Positions 48,101 to 60,800 of a stretch of DNA of 64,000 nucleotides are shown here, piece after piece (the first letter of the stretch is position 1; every line of letters starts with the position of its first letter). The translations under genes were made by a program, and so were the position numbers. Source of the stretch: Certhia americana (Eukaryota; Chordata; Aves; Passeriformes; Certhiidae); the NCBI GenBank assembly GCA_018697195.1, contig CM031869.1, forward strand, positions 15,675,581-15,739,580. The letters run 5' to 3'. Under the pieces are notes generated by a model that was not told the DNA's origin, did not search any database, and was given only the letters and a program-made list of their open reading frames with translations.

Positions 48101-49409
48101 TAATGTTTCTGAAGAGGTTTGTGTGTGTTGGTAACAATTGAGACATTGAAATTTGACTGAAGAAGGAAAATGCTGGCATGCAGTCCAGTGTGAGTGTGAG
48201 GGTGCATCGGTAAGAGTTCTGTGGAGATCTGTGACTGTGAAGTTCCACAAAGGATGTTGGCTCTGAGGCAAAATCTGTCAGCATGACAGCCCTTTAGAGC
48301 TGATCAAATCCTGATTTCTGAAACCAAAATCCCTGGAAATGAGCGTATCCATAAAGCCAAGAAGGCAGGGCATACAGTGGGACTGTGGAGTTGGGACAGT
48401 TTGTTGAGACTCAGCATCAGCCTCAAACACCCGCTGCACTTTCCATTTTCACACGTGGGCAGACTTCAGATCTCTGGAGGGCTTGAGGATGTTAGGAGGA
48501 GGGAGCACCTGGCTCAGGAAGGTTGAATGTTTGTTCATCCAAACCACAGTTCAGTGCACAGAGCTGCCTGAGACCTGGTGGCTTTGGCCACATGAGCAGC
48601 AGCTGTTGTTTTGTGCAGGAGATGCCTGGCAGCCACTCAACTAAACATGGGGAAATTCCCCTTTTCCCAAAGACTCTGAGTGTCCTGGAATCCAGGACAC
48701 CTCTTAAGGAAATGGGCTTGAACAGAGGAGTGGGTTTTAGCTTTTCCTTTTACAGCACAAAGCTGGGCTTTTTGCTTTTGCCTAGACCTGCATTTTGGAA
48801 ATTAAAGTAGTTTCAAACAGCTCTTGTCAGAAAAAGTGGGGGAAGCTCTTGGTCCCCATCAGCTATTATTCTAGGCTGATGCAGCTACCTGGTGAAGTGG
48901 GAGGGCAAACCAGGGAGGAAGCTTTTCCTGGAAGCCAACCAAGCAAGAATGGAATCTCTTACAATTTATCCTTAACATACCTTTCATACAATTACTAAAT
49001 GGAGCTGGCAAATAAGCTGGTAAGAGGGAAACACGGAGCCAGTGTCGTTTAAAAGCCACTTGTGCTCTTTTTCATTTGGATACTGTTCATATGAAATGTA
49101 ATTTAAATGCTAGGCTGGTTGCCAGGAGCTGGACTGTTGATGTTAAATGTACTTTCCATTAGAGCTCTGTATTGGAAAACTACTTCCTAGCGCTGCAGGC
49201 ACTGGAAGGGGTGGGTTACATCAGGGTGCCCCAGTTGTCCTTCTCAGGGTCTGGCTTCTCACTGTGCCCTCCATCTTCATCTCTGCAAAGACCAGCTGAA
49301 TCAATACCTGCCATACCCAAAACGGGATTCCTCCTGACTACAGCAGAACAAGGTGCAGTGCTTGTTCTGCTGTCCTAAAAACAAGCAACTCCTTGCCTTT
49401 AAATTCCAG

Positions 49410-49461
49410 AAATCTGCTAATTGCTTTTGGGTCATAAATCTGCTAATTGCTTTTGGGTCAT
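49410..49461 (+). repeat. Exact 26-base tandem duplication
   Basis: The unit starting AAATCTGCTAATTGC occurs at 49410-49435 and again immediately at 49436-49461 without a difference. This points to a recent duplication or a read-collapse artefact. Confidence 0.95.
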
Positions 49462-52400
49462 TGTGGGGGTTTTTTTTCTGTGTTCCAGACTGCTGATTTT
49501 CTTTGGTTGGTTGGTTGGTTTGTTTAATTTACTAATCCCCCATTATTTCCATAGGGCTCTCTCTTGCACTGGTCCCTATGCAAGAGAAGGTGTTTCACCC
49601 TGTTTCAGCACTCTGGTTAGATTGTCCTCTCACCCCACGTGCACAGTTCTTTATTTAATGGATTTGCTTGCACTGGAGATTGCATTTGAGGGATCTGATT
49701 TGCAGGCAGCTGTCCATTGGGATTGGTATTTCTTTGCAGGTGGATTAGGAGCTGGGAACACCTACTGTGTAAAAATGCAGATGGTTTTATGCGTGCTCTC
49801 CTCAGTTTTGCCAAGGGAACAAGGTGCCAGCAGGTAGAAGCAGATTCCTATTGCTCTCCAGTCATTTGGGAAATAATTATGATGACCATAATTAGTCTGA
49901 CCTCAAGAGATGTTTGGGAGCGCCAGCCTTGTACGTGGCCTTTTGGAGGAGGGAAAGGATGAAACTGGGTCATCTTGGCAGGCTCTGAAGGGTCTTTGTT
50001 TGGGCACCCCTTGTGCTAGCAGAAAAGCGTTCTTCCATCGTGCCTTCCCTTATTCTCTTCATTCTTGGTTGTTTTCATGCATCATATTACCCTCTGACCC
50101 AAAGTCCTCCCTGTCCAGGCCCTCAGGCTGTGCCGTAGAGCTGCACTTGTGGAGTGATGTAGCCAACAGCTGTCTAAATTAGGCTTCCTGTACCTTTTTT
50201 CCTAGTTCGAGAGGTGGCAACTTGTGGATGGTGAGATTTTCCCGGGTTGAAACTGAGGCTGTTTTTTTCCGAGACTTGTGGAAGAGACTGTGTGTTGTCA
50301 CTTGGGTGAGCAGTGTGATGAGCTGTACGTGTGCAGTGACAGGCTCTACAGGAGCTATTCCCACTTGGAAGGATCTTGCAGTTGCATTTACGTAGAGTGC
50401 AACTTGAGCTCTGTTTTTAGCTTGATGGATGGCAAGAGCTGCCTTGGGAGTGGGTTGGGAAAGGGGTGGGAAGCAGGAGACAGCTGTGGCACTGTGCAGA
50501 GAGTCTGCCTGCTTCCTCCTAGACAAATGGTGGCACTAAAAGGCACAGCAATGGCTGGAAAGAATAATCCAGGAATGTTGCAGGCTCTGTTGAAGCAGTC
50601 ACCAGCTCTAGAGAGATGTCTAGAGAAAGAAAAAGATAATAAATTCATGAGTGTGCTGGAAGAGGAGGAGGATCAGGAGCAGTACTTGACTAGTTCTGTA
50701 GCAGCTGCCTTGGTTTGCTTGTGCAAGGCAGTAAGTGTGAAGCAATCAGAAGTTCTTTCAAAGCCTAACCGTGAAATTTGTTTCTCTAAGGACTGCTTGC
50801 CAAAATGGACAAGCTAAATACATATATGTATACAGTAAATGCAAAGTATTATAGTTCTGTACTTGCACCTTTTGCTATACTTTAACCAGAGCCAGATTAC
50901 AGCTGTAGATGGGCTGATATTCTCCCATGGGATGTGGCTCTTGCCTGTTGGTAGCTCTGTGTGTACTTGCACATCTGGTGTCGTGTGCATTTTCTATACA
51001 GCACCATTCTTCAGTGACTTCTGATTTGCAGACCTTTTGGGCAATGGTGCAGCCTTCTGGGCTATGATAAGCAGCTTGTTTAAAAATGAAACCCTGCTGT
51101 TGGGGTAGGGGAAATAATGTTTACTCAGCAGTGTGGAACAAAGGAGTTTGAACATAACTTAAGGAAACAATGATGTACTAATGAACTTATCCCTTAGCAA
51201 AAGTACTGATGTGGTGGGAAGGAGGCATAGGAATGTGATTTGCCATTATCTTCAGATGGATTAGCAATTTCTGTGTTGTTAAGCAGCAACAGACAGGGCA
51301 AATGCTTAGTGACAGTCAAGGAAATCTCTTTGTTTGCAAGAAAATCTCTTTGTGAGGCTGTGCAGGGTCTATTGAGCTCTGTAGTGGCTCTTCCTGCTGG
51401 ACCTCCTACAGCACCATGGAAGAAAAGGGCTTTACTGATGGTTGTCTTCTTTCTTTTGAGCTTTGCCTCTGAGAGGTGCTGACTAGAAAAGCCACAGATA
51501 GGAGTTCTGATGCAACCTCACAGGGGTTGGTCCTGGTTGCAGCTCACACAGAATTACTGGTTGGGGTGAGCACCCACAGCAAAGCTTGGTGATACTTTTG
51601 ACTAGGAGCTCAGTTATGTTTCTGAAAAGTATCTGCTTCATGATTCAAAGCCCTGCCACGCAAACACATACTCGTGTGAGTTAATAGGGCTAGGAAGTGT
51701 GTAAAATCATGTATGAGGTCATGAGACTGAAGGAAATCTGTGTTGTCACACAGCTCAAAAAAGGCACGTAGGGATGTGTGTATGTGTCACAATGACTGGC
51801 AGTGAAACTGGGGGACAAGGGAAGGTTCTTTCCAAGAACTTAGGTTCCACAACTACCACCTGGGTTTGCTGAATGCCTTGATGAATTCTTCAGGAATTTC
51901 CTCATTCATCACACACAAATCCCCAGAACACTGCTGGAAGTTTTCATTCTGGACGCTCTCTTTTAGCTCTTGCCTAATCTCAGTTATGTTACTTAACTCT
52001 CAGTTGTGGAATATGCTCTTCTTAATCTCCATCTTTTGCTCTGTTCTGTTGTTCTTCTGTCTCTGCCCAGGCATCTGTACAGCTGTCAGTAGGTTCTGGC
52101 CAGTTTTCTCCTCAGTACCTCTCCCATATCAGCAGATGGAATCTCAGTTCCTGCCTCCACTCCAAACCTGTCTTCTTTTCAAAGACTGTTTTGACACAGT
52201 TAACACAGAGCTGGTAAACAAGAGAGCACTTGTAGTTCTTTCTTGTTCCCTATGCTGCCACTTCCCTGTTTGCTCAAGCCATTGGATTTTTTAACTCCTT
52301 CTGACCATTTCACAGATATTTTTGCAGAGCTGCTGATGTGCAGGTTTTCTCGTTCATCTCTGTGGCTGTTGGTTTTAACTAGGCTCTCTTCTTACCCCAC

Positions 52401-53851
52401 AGTCTTTCAGGGGGTTCTGAGCTTTACAGGTGCACCTGAGCCCCATGTCAGCCCTTTCTGCAGAGGTGCTTTCTTACCTGTGTGGTTCCATTGGCTCCAA
52501 AGGGATTCTGGCATTTTCCCATGCTGGGTGCTTGACAGAGGCCAGGCAGGCTCCCTGCTTGGCTACCAAAGGGAGTGAATGGCCAGTCCTGATGGAGAAG
52601 GGTGGCCCCCAGCTGTCCCAGCATGAGTCCCCATTGTAGGGGAGCAGTGGGATGGCTGAGTTTGTTATCTACTGACAGAATTTGAGTTCACAGCCAGCTG
52701 AAGAATCATAGCATCTGTTAAACGTTGCTTCAGCACTAAAATATCAATTATATTGAATGTAGATAGATGAGTTGATGCATATGAAGGATCAGAAGGGAAG
52801 ACTGACTTTCCCTGGAAAGGGTGGGCTGAGTTGATGATCCTCTTGGGCAGAAGGACTTTGAAAAAGTAAAATAATCCAGGCAAGTCTGCTGGAGCTAGAC
52901 AGTGCTCATCAAAGCAAGCTAAGCCCCCGGGGGTTCTTAGGGTTTATGAACAAAACATAGTCTGTTGTTTGCTGCCTTTGAATGCCTTGTGTGTATATAA
53001 AAACACATATATTTGTACCTAGGGTGTGGAATTACACCCTTGACCAGAGAAGGGGGACATGGATGGACAGGTTGTCCCCTGCCCAGGGAGCAGACAGTGG
53101 GCTGGGGCTCTTTTATCTGGAACAGGCCATTCCCACATGCCACCTCCCTGGTTTGGTGCATCCCTAAATTCAGGAGGGTGCCCTCCTGCAGCCCCCTGAT
53201 GGGGTAGAGGGCATTTTTCCACAAGGCAGGCAGCAATGCCCTGGATCCCCTCGTGCCAGGAGCAGGCACAGCAGCTGGACATTGGGTCAGGGAGGCTGGG
53301 CAAACCAGGGGGTTCACAGGGTTGCCTCGGCAATGTCTGGCCATCAAATGGTTGCTCTGCCACAAGCAGTGGTCTGTGGGCATACACACACACTCGCTCT
53401 GGCCTTATTCTTCCCTGGAAACTTGCTTTTGGATGTTATTTTGGGATAATTTTCTGGGTTAGATGAGCGTTAGTGGCCTGGTGTGTCCCAGTTCTCTAAT
53501 TGATTGCACTGAAGTGAGTTGTAGGGCTTGCTGCCTGCCTTTCCCTGCCTCCCTGAAGGAAGAATTTCCTTGCTGCAGACACGGTGGGGGCGTTGCATTG
53601 CAGTGCAGAGGTTAAAGAGCCTTGAGTTAAGTGTATGTTGTGTTTGTCTGTTTTAAAGTGAGGAGTTAAGTGGTCTGGCTGGCCTAGCAGTGGGGAAAAA
53701 AAACAAACCATAAATAAAATTCCTGTAATCCCTGGCATTGGTTAAGCAGTTAAAACTCTTGACAAAGCCTTTAAAAGACATCATCTGCAGGGTACAGCAC
53801 TGCCTTAGCAGTTAGCTGGGACTTCTTTGTGAAGGGAGGAGGAGAGACACT

Positions 53852-54130
53852 GATCTGGTGACCAGTGACAGGACCCAGGGAATGGCTGGAGCAGTGTTGG
53901 GGAGGTTTCATTTGGGTATCAGGGAGAGGGTCTTTCCCCAGGGAGTACAGGGGGTGGGGGTACACTGAACCTGCTCCCCTGGGAATGGTCACAGCCCCGA
54001 GGCTGCCAGAGCTCCAGGAGCGTTTGGACAATGCTCTCAGAGACAGGCTGGGATCGATGGCGTGTCTGTGCAGGGACAGGGATTGAACTGGATGATCCTT
54101 GTCCAACTGAGCATGTTTGTGATTCTGTGA
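53852..54130 (+). mobile_element. CR1 LINE 3' fragment in CYSTM1 intron 1
   Basis: Landmarks are GACCAGTGACAGGACCCAGG, GGTTTCATTTGGGTATCAGG, GGTCACAGCCCCGAGGCTGC, CAGAGCTCCAGGAGCGTTTG, TGAACTGGATGATCCTTGTC, and an end at TTGTGATTCTGTGA. The copy is in + orientation and 5'-truncated. Confidence 0.92.
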
Positions 54131-55706
54131 CTGTGCCTGGCACACAAAGAGGAGCGCTAGGATGAATTCAGGTGAGTGACAGCTGCAGCCTGTGAGCCTC
54201 AAGGGCTTCTCGGTGTCCCCCTGGGCAGGACGGCAGCCCTGTCCCCTTGGAGCAGCCCCTGGATCCTGGCCAGGCATTGCGTGGGATCAGCCGGGCTGTG
54301 TGCACGGCAGAGCCCCGCTGTGCCACTTGGCATCCCCGTGTTGGCGACCTTCGGGCAGGAGCAGCCTGTAAACAAGGCTTGGGATCCTTCCTCGGGGAGG
54401 GACAGCCGGCGCTCCAAGGCGATCAAACAGCAGGCTGTAAACAAACAGCTCTCTCCACACTGCCAGCGACAGCGGCAGCTAAACACAGCCCCAGGGGCTG
54501 GGCCCGCCTGGCCTCTGCTCCGCACACGGCGCTGCGCTCCGCTAGCGCTGCAAAGGTGAAATTCTTCGGGCTGCCTCAGCCACAGCTCGCTGGATGTGCC
54601 GATGGTTTCTGCTGTCCGTCCCCCAGAGTGGGAACGCAGTGCTGAGCTGTCAGCCCTGCCCGGCTTGGTGCCCATCCCAATGCCATCCAAAAGGGATCCT
54701 GCTGGCCGGCCTCTCCCACTGCAAGCCAGCAGCAGCGAGCCTGGCTGAGGCAAATGATGTTCCTGGTATTTCTCTCTGCGGCATGTGGAGGAGGTGTTTA
54801 ACAAAGGGGAACTGGTGACCTGTCTGCACCCTGTAATAGGGGAAGGAAATAGCAGGGTACAGCTGCTTCAGGCAGGAAGGCTCCTCAACATGTAGGATAT
54901 TAACATAAGCTTCTGTTTCTCAGACAAGGAGAAGCTCCAGGAGCCTGGTGTAAGAACTGGTTTGCTTAGTCATGCTGCTTAGAGGTTCATTAAAGTTGCA
55001 GTACTGTGACAGTCTTGTCTTCCGACGGCTGTGCCATGAGTAATACATGACATGGGGTTTATGAGCATCAAATCTCTGAGGTGTCTTTAATGTTACTTTT
55101 TGAAGAAGGCTGAGCCCAAGGCCCTAATTCCTTGTGGCTGCTTAATGATTCAGTTGTGTTTGACTGGAAGACTGCACAACGTGCTGGGGTACAGTGACAT
55201 CAGGAAATTATTCACATACAGCCTTGCTCCAGAGTGGTGGTCTGGAGGCTTTAACAATTAGCAGAAGTGTAATGAACATTTGTATTCACTCCTCCTGTCA
55301 AAGCTATCAAATATGCCTGGAACAGACTGCATTTTTCCATTGTTTTTCTTTCTGATATTGACAAAAACGTGAAATAATCACTTCTAAATCTCTCTTAAAA
55401 GCGTTTTAATCGTGTGAGGAAGCAGAGGATTTTGCTTTGCTGCTGCAGGATCTTAGAGTGAATAGCCAATGCATGACTGGAAAGCAGCATGTTACTCCTG
55501 CTCAACTGAACTTGTGTCACTTAGAGAAATCACTGCAGTTCCATCCCTGCCCCTGTGATAGGGTTAAAAATAAATTTCCTGCTAGACTGGGTATTTCGAA
55601 GTCTGTTTCTCACACTTCTGGAGAGCAGTCTGAAATGGAACTCACATGGTCATGGATGAGCAGACAAAATCAAACCAGTTATCCTGTTTGTTTCCTTCTT
55701 TTGCAG

Positions 55707-55948
55707 GACAGATTGTACATCCCACATGAGCTACGATAATCCTCCACCGTACCCCGGCCCGGGCCCGACTGCCCCCTACCCCCCCTATGCACAGCAGCCA
55801 GGGGGCCCTCCCGGCCCCTACCCTGGCTACCCCCCCGGGCCCTACCAGCCAGGCCAGCCAGGCTACCAAGGATATCCCCAGTATGGATGGCAGAACGCTC
55901 CTCCACCACCGCCAGGACCGGTGTACGCAGACGGGCCGAAAAACACAG
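55707..55948 (+). CDS. CYSTM1: CYSTM1 exon 2 (5' coding exon; CDS from 55726)
   Basis: CYSTM1 is a small membrane-associated protein with a proline/tyrosine-rich N terminus and a C-terminal cysteine-rich CYSTM segment; its biochemical role is not established. The exon begins after a strong acceptor (polypyrimidine tract, then TTGCAG ending at 55706). After 19 untranslated bases it starts at ATG 55726. It encodes MSYDNPPPYPGPGPTAPYPP, then a Pro/Gly/Tyr-rich stretch and GYQGYPQYGW, ending in GPKNT. The donor is CACAG followed by GTATGG (GT at 55949-55950). PPPYPGPGPTAPYPPY and YQGYPQYGW match mammalian CYSTM1 as I recall it. The coding part is 223 bases and ends in phase 1. It gives about 74 residues, some 12 more than I recall for human, in the Pro-rich part. 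The exon with YVVEDQRR and the cysteine run lies beyond the window. Confidence 0.92.
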
Positions 55949-56581
55949 GTATGGCTGAGCAGCTACAGCACCGTGTCAGGGGCACTTGTTTGCCTCCCAT
56001 GAGTACATGCTGACCTTGAAGTAATGTGTTCACCAGCACCTCGCCTCAATGGCCTTGGTGAAGGTGGAGACTTGTTTGAAGTGTTGATTTTGTTTATAGC
56101 TTGTTTTCATGCTTTATTTTGCTGTAGTGTCTCTCACAGTTCTCTCTCTGGTTGTTGGACAATACTGCTGAACACGCTTCCTCTAGGGAATCCTTCTGCT
56201 GAGGTTGTTGCACAGGGTTTAGATTTGCCACAGCTCTCATTCCACTTGTGTCTTGGTTGCTAAGTTTCAGCCAAAGGCTGCACAGTTAAAGCTTATAATA
56301 TTCAAATGTACAATTCATACTGAATTAATGGACCTCGGTTTTCTTGAGCCCATCAGTATCTGTCCAAGTGATCTATTCCTTCCTGAGCATTTTGGGGTTT
56401 TTCTGAAGTTATTATGATTCTGTGGAAAGCTCCAGATTTCTGGGGAAGGGAGGGAGGATGGTGCAGCTTCTCTCCGGCAGCTGGCTGGTCCATCTGTGTG
56501 CCATGTCCCCACAATATTGGTATGCCCTGGCACCCACAGCTCACCTGGGGCTTGCTGCAGGCTCACTTGTCAGAGCAGAGG

Positions 56582-56684
56582 CAGAGAAGATGATTAAAGG
56601 ACCAGAGCTTCTCCTCCTTTCTATGAGGAGAAGCTGAGAGAGGTGGGACTGTCCAATGGGTTTGAACAGTCTGGTGTGGTTCTA
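56582..56684 (+). mobile_element. Short CR1 LINE fragment
   Basis: ATGATTAAAGGACCAGAGCT, CTCCTTTCTATGAGGAGAAG, CTGAGAGAGGTGGGACTGT and a final CAGTCTGG match the CR1 segment that precedes the 3' UTR. Both ends are truncated. Confidence 0.75.
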
Positions 56685-57425
56685 TCAGGAGGACCCAAAT
56701 GTAAGCAGTGAGCAATTGGTGTAAGTGAATAAGAACCTGAATTGAGGGCAAATCATGAATTCATTCCTCTGTAATGGAGTGAGAACCCTGGCTTTGAGGG
56801 GGAGGCAGCAGCATGCTGATGCTTCCCACCACTTCCACCACATGGACTCAAAGTGTAATCAGGGCTTTCCCTGGGATTTTGGGGTGGCTAAGAGATGTTT
56901 TTTTGGTACTGGGTGGGGGAAAACTTGCCTCCCATGTTGAACATCTTTGATTGGTGCCAGTGTTGCTTTTTTGTTGTTGCCACACAAAGGGATGTGCTGG
57001 CAGAGGCTGAAGGGAGACAGGGGCTGTGGCTTTGGACAGTCTGGCTTTGAGACAGTTCTGCTGCCTTGGAAGCTTGAAGGATCTCGTATCAAACTGGATC
57101 AGGGAACTGATGACACTGAATGTCCTCTGCTCTGCTCACAAACCTGCGGACCAGCACAAAGAACAGGCTGGGAAATTGGAGGGGACAAGCAGCCAAGCGT
57201 TTTCACTGAGAGCCCAGGCTTGTTCTGCAGGGCTTGTTGTTGACTTTGTTAAGCCTAAGCTAACACAGCCTCAGCTCTGCAGAAGCAGCACTGTAACTCA
57301 TAAATCAAAAACCTTCTGGTAAGTCTTGTCCTTGAACTGCCTTTCTGCAGCTACAGGTGGTCTCTGAACCCGCCTTGGGAGCCTCTAATTTGCTCTGCTT
57401 TTGCAGAATTAGCTGTAATAAAGTG

Positions 57426-57826
57426 ATAGAGTTACAGAATGGTTTGAGTTGGAAGGAACTTAAAGATCAGCCTTTCCAACCCTGTGCCCTGAGCAGGGAC
57501 CCCTTCCACTATCCCAGATTGCTCCAAGCCCCATCCAGCCTGGCCTTGGACACTTCCAGAGATGGGACAGCCACAGCTTCTCTGGGCACCCTGTGCTGGG
57601 GCCTCCCCAGCCTCACAGGGAAGAATTTCTTCCAAAAATCCATCTAACCCTGCTTTCAAGTCCAGCCCAGGGCTGCTTTCTTTCCATTCTCCACCCAGCC
57701 TGTGTTTGTGCTTGGGGTTGCCCCTACCCCTACAGTTACAGGAGCTTCTGCTTAGCCCAGCTGAACTTCATGAGGTTCACATGCCCTCACCTCTTCAGCC
57801 TGTCCAGGTCTCTCTGGATGGCACAC
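57426..57826 (-). mobile_element. CR1 LINE 3' portion, minus orientation, internally deleted
   Basis: From the left, the reversed 3' end appears as TAGAGTTACAGAATGGTTTG, TTGGAAGGAACTTAAAGATC, GGCCTTGGACACTTCCAGAG and ACAGCCACAGCTTCTCTGGG. Past about 57670 the sequence (CAGCCTGTGTTTGTGCTTGG, AACTTCATGAGGTTCACATG, CCTGTCCAGGTCTCTCTGGA) matches the end of CR1 ORF2. The two parts lie closer together than in a full element. Confidence 0.88.
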
Positions 57827-60800
57827 ATTTATTTAAAACACATTTATTAATGTCTGCAAAGTGAAGTCACGCTTATAACTTTGCATTTTTCTGCAAAAGC
57901 TTTCTTTTCCTTTGTTCTCCTTCTGTTAAACACTGGGTTTTTTCCTACCCTTTCTCTATTTTGGCCACTCTGTCAAACTGGAACCTGATCTTTGTCCTCT
58001 GACACTGTAATAGATCTTTCAAAGAGGCTTTGTTTAAGAACCCCAGGAGTGTCTAGTTCAGATTGGACGTCTCTAAAAAAGCTAATTTTAATAAAATCTG
58101 TTACACTAGTGCTATGTATCTGTTGGTGTGGCTGAACTTCTAATGTAAAAAATTGACATCTAAATTTAATGAAGGCATTGCAGTCAGCCTAGCTGGTCTA
58201 GTATGATTTCATGTGGCTTGTCAGTTCCCGTGGTGTTTCCAAACAATTATCTGGGAAGAGCCACTGTGTGGATGCTTTCCTTTCAGAGCAGATGTTTTGC
58301 TCTCCTACGTGACTTTGCTTTATCTAATGAATTAAGCTATTCCAAGTAGTACATAAGTATTTCTGAACAAACATGTGTCCACAGTGAAAGCTAGGACATT
58401 TCATATACTTTAAATTCTACGCTTTACCTTATTTTACTGTGTGGGAAAACTGCAAAGCAGACTCTTATCTTGTAGATTGTAGTCAATGTGCTAATGCTAA
58501 TGTGTGGAAGTAATTATGTATCATATTTTGGTCTTGAGTGGATCACACAGATGGAAATAATTACTGTTGAGCTTTCAGAATCTGATGGTAAAGTAGCATT
58601 TTGTGGTAATGGTGTTTTATCATCTTAACTTGTAGCCTGTCAGGCGTAGCAATGGACATAACCTGTCCACCTGGCCCTTGGAGAAGTAAAAAAACCTCAC
58701 ACACCTCACTCTCTGTATTAAAGCTGCATCTGAGATGTAACAGGGAAGCAGCTTAACCTGAGTGCTGCTGAGGGTAGGAAAGAGGAAGTTCTTGCTGTTC
58801 AGTGAGCAGTGACTGCAGCAAAGATGTGAGAAAGGGGTATCACCACCTTCTCAATATGCCATTGAATAGGGGAACAAACCTAAAGGCTTCTTGGAGGAAG
58901 CTGCAGTCCAGCTCTGAACAAGGAGAACATGTGTGTTCCCCTCTGGACTGGCAGGATTAGCCAACCACGAGGGTGTCTGGGGTGCAGAAATCAGCTTGTG
59001 GTTATGTGTTAAGACTTAGTGGTGGTGGCCATATGACTGCCATGTGGCCACCCCTGTAGGGCACTGTGGGACAGGGACACTGCAGCTGATCCCAGTGTCC
59101 CTTGGGCCCTTCTCCCAGAGGGGATGGAGTACAAGCTTGCACCCCCTCAGAGGCACCCCAGCCACCTCGGGGTCTGAAAGGCCTCAAGGCATATTGTTTT
59201 TCTCCACATGAAGGAGCAACGAGCTGGAGACTCACTGGTGACTTGCTGAGGTGGCACAGAAGCCCTCAAAGTTTTGGTTTTTTGGATGGGTGGCTTTTAG
59301 ACTTGACCAAGTTACTGATACCAAAGTCTCCAGAGAAACCCCAGGTCTCACATCTTATGAGGGATGGTAACTGACTTGGCTGTTGTTCATTAGAAATAAA
59401 CTTGCCCTTTGCCTTTCGAGATGATAATGTATATGCTGAGCCTGAGGGACATTATCTTTAAGGGTGTCTGATTCAGCTGGCTAGCTCTGGAACTGATGTG
59501 CTGATCCCTGTGTGCAGCTCTCCTGCTGCAAAGGCTGAGGGCTGACTCCGTGTCTGTCCACACAAAGTCCATGTGGGTGTGAGTTCCTGGAACAGGGTAT
59601 CTGTGCCACACAGTGCTTGGTGTGGCTAGAGGGAGCCTGCTGCACCTGAACAAAGCTGGGAAACACACAGCTTTAGGAATGTGCTTCCTGTGTGCAGCAT
59701 TGTCTAGGGAGCAGGTTCTTCTTTACAGCAGGGGCTTGTGTAGGAGAAAGAAAATACCTCATTCCAGAAGATATCTTACTTCCCCACCAGTGTTTTCATT
59801 ATTTGTTATCAACTGGCGTAAGGAAACCACAGTAACCCCTGACTAGTCAGCTGGTACTTTTTTGTCTGTGTAAATTAGAGGTGAAATACAATGCAGCTGA
59901 TAATGGTATACTTTAAAAAGAAGTGGAATGAGCCAAAGTACAAAGTGACATACTAATTTTAAAAGAAGAAGCTGATGCTAGCAATTTGACCAGTTTAATT
60001 TCTACCCCTCCCTCCCAGTTGATGCATGCCAATGTAATGGATGAGGCTATTCCGTGCTGTGCCAAAGGTACCCAGGCTCTGTCAGCAGGCACTGAAGGCA
60101 AACAGAGCTCAGTATTTCATCTGAGCCATTGTACACACAGGGTGGAAATCTTATTTCTGGAAGTTGATTATTTGTAGCAAAGCCGGCTGCGATAAGAGTA
60201 ATAGTCACAGTGATGCTGTCTGCCTCCTAATGTTTGTCCAGCTGCAGAATAAACAGGTCACCTAGATACAGGCACTGCCTGCTGCTGCAGGGGTGGATGG
60301 TTTTTCCTCTTTACCTGTCTCTGTGTGGAAAGGGGGGGGATCAGAATCATTCTGGTGAGGCTCTCCAGTGCCTTTCAGTGGTTACCCATGTGGAGCTGAG
60401 CCTTCCCCAGCAGGAGTTAATTTGGTGGACAGGCTTTCTCTGTCTGGTGACCCTTTCTAAGTAGTCTGTCAGAACATTTAGTTTAACTGTTCCTGTACCT
60501 TCAGAAACTGCAGCTCCAGATGCTGGAGTCCTGCCAAAAGAAAAAATAAATCTTACTTGGCAGCTGTCCTCTTATCTGCTTCTCATTCTTCAGTATGCTT
60601 TAAAACCCAGCATTCTCTCCTCCAAGACTGCTGTATCATCCCTCCCTCCGTCCCTGGCTGCACAAACAGCAGGGGCTGTTGGCTGGCAAACAGTGCAGTC
60701 CTGGAGCTGCTGTCTCACCTCACCTTTACTGCTTTTCACCCCCCAGGAGGCAGTAATCTGATTAAAACCTGATGCAGAGAAAATTATTCCCAATTCAGGT

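Larger units (their letters stand above)
44573..55706 (+). other. CYSTM1: CYSTM1 intron 1 (inferred)
   Basis: About 11 kb separate the CpG-island donor candidates from the exon 2 acceptor. The first 650 bases carry several GC-rich tandem arrays; the rest is ordinary intronic DNA with one CR1 copy at 53852-54130. Open frames such as 45991-46527 and 50278-50817 on + have no recognisable domains and are treated as chance. I see no other gene in the intron. Confidence 0.55.
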
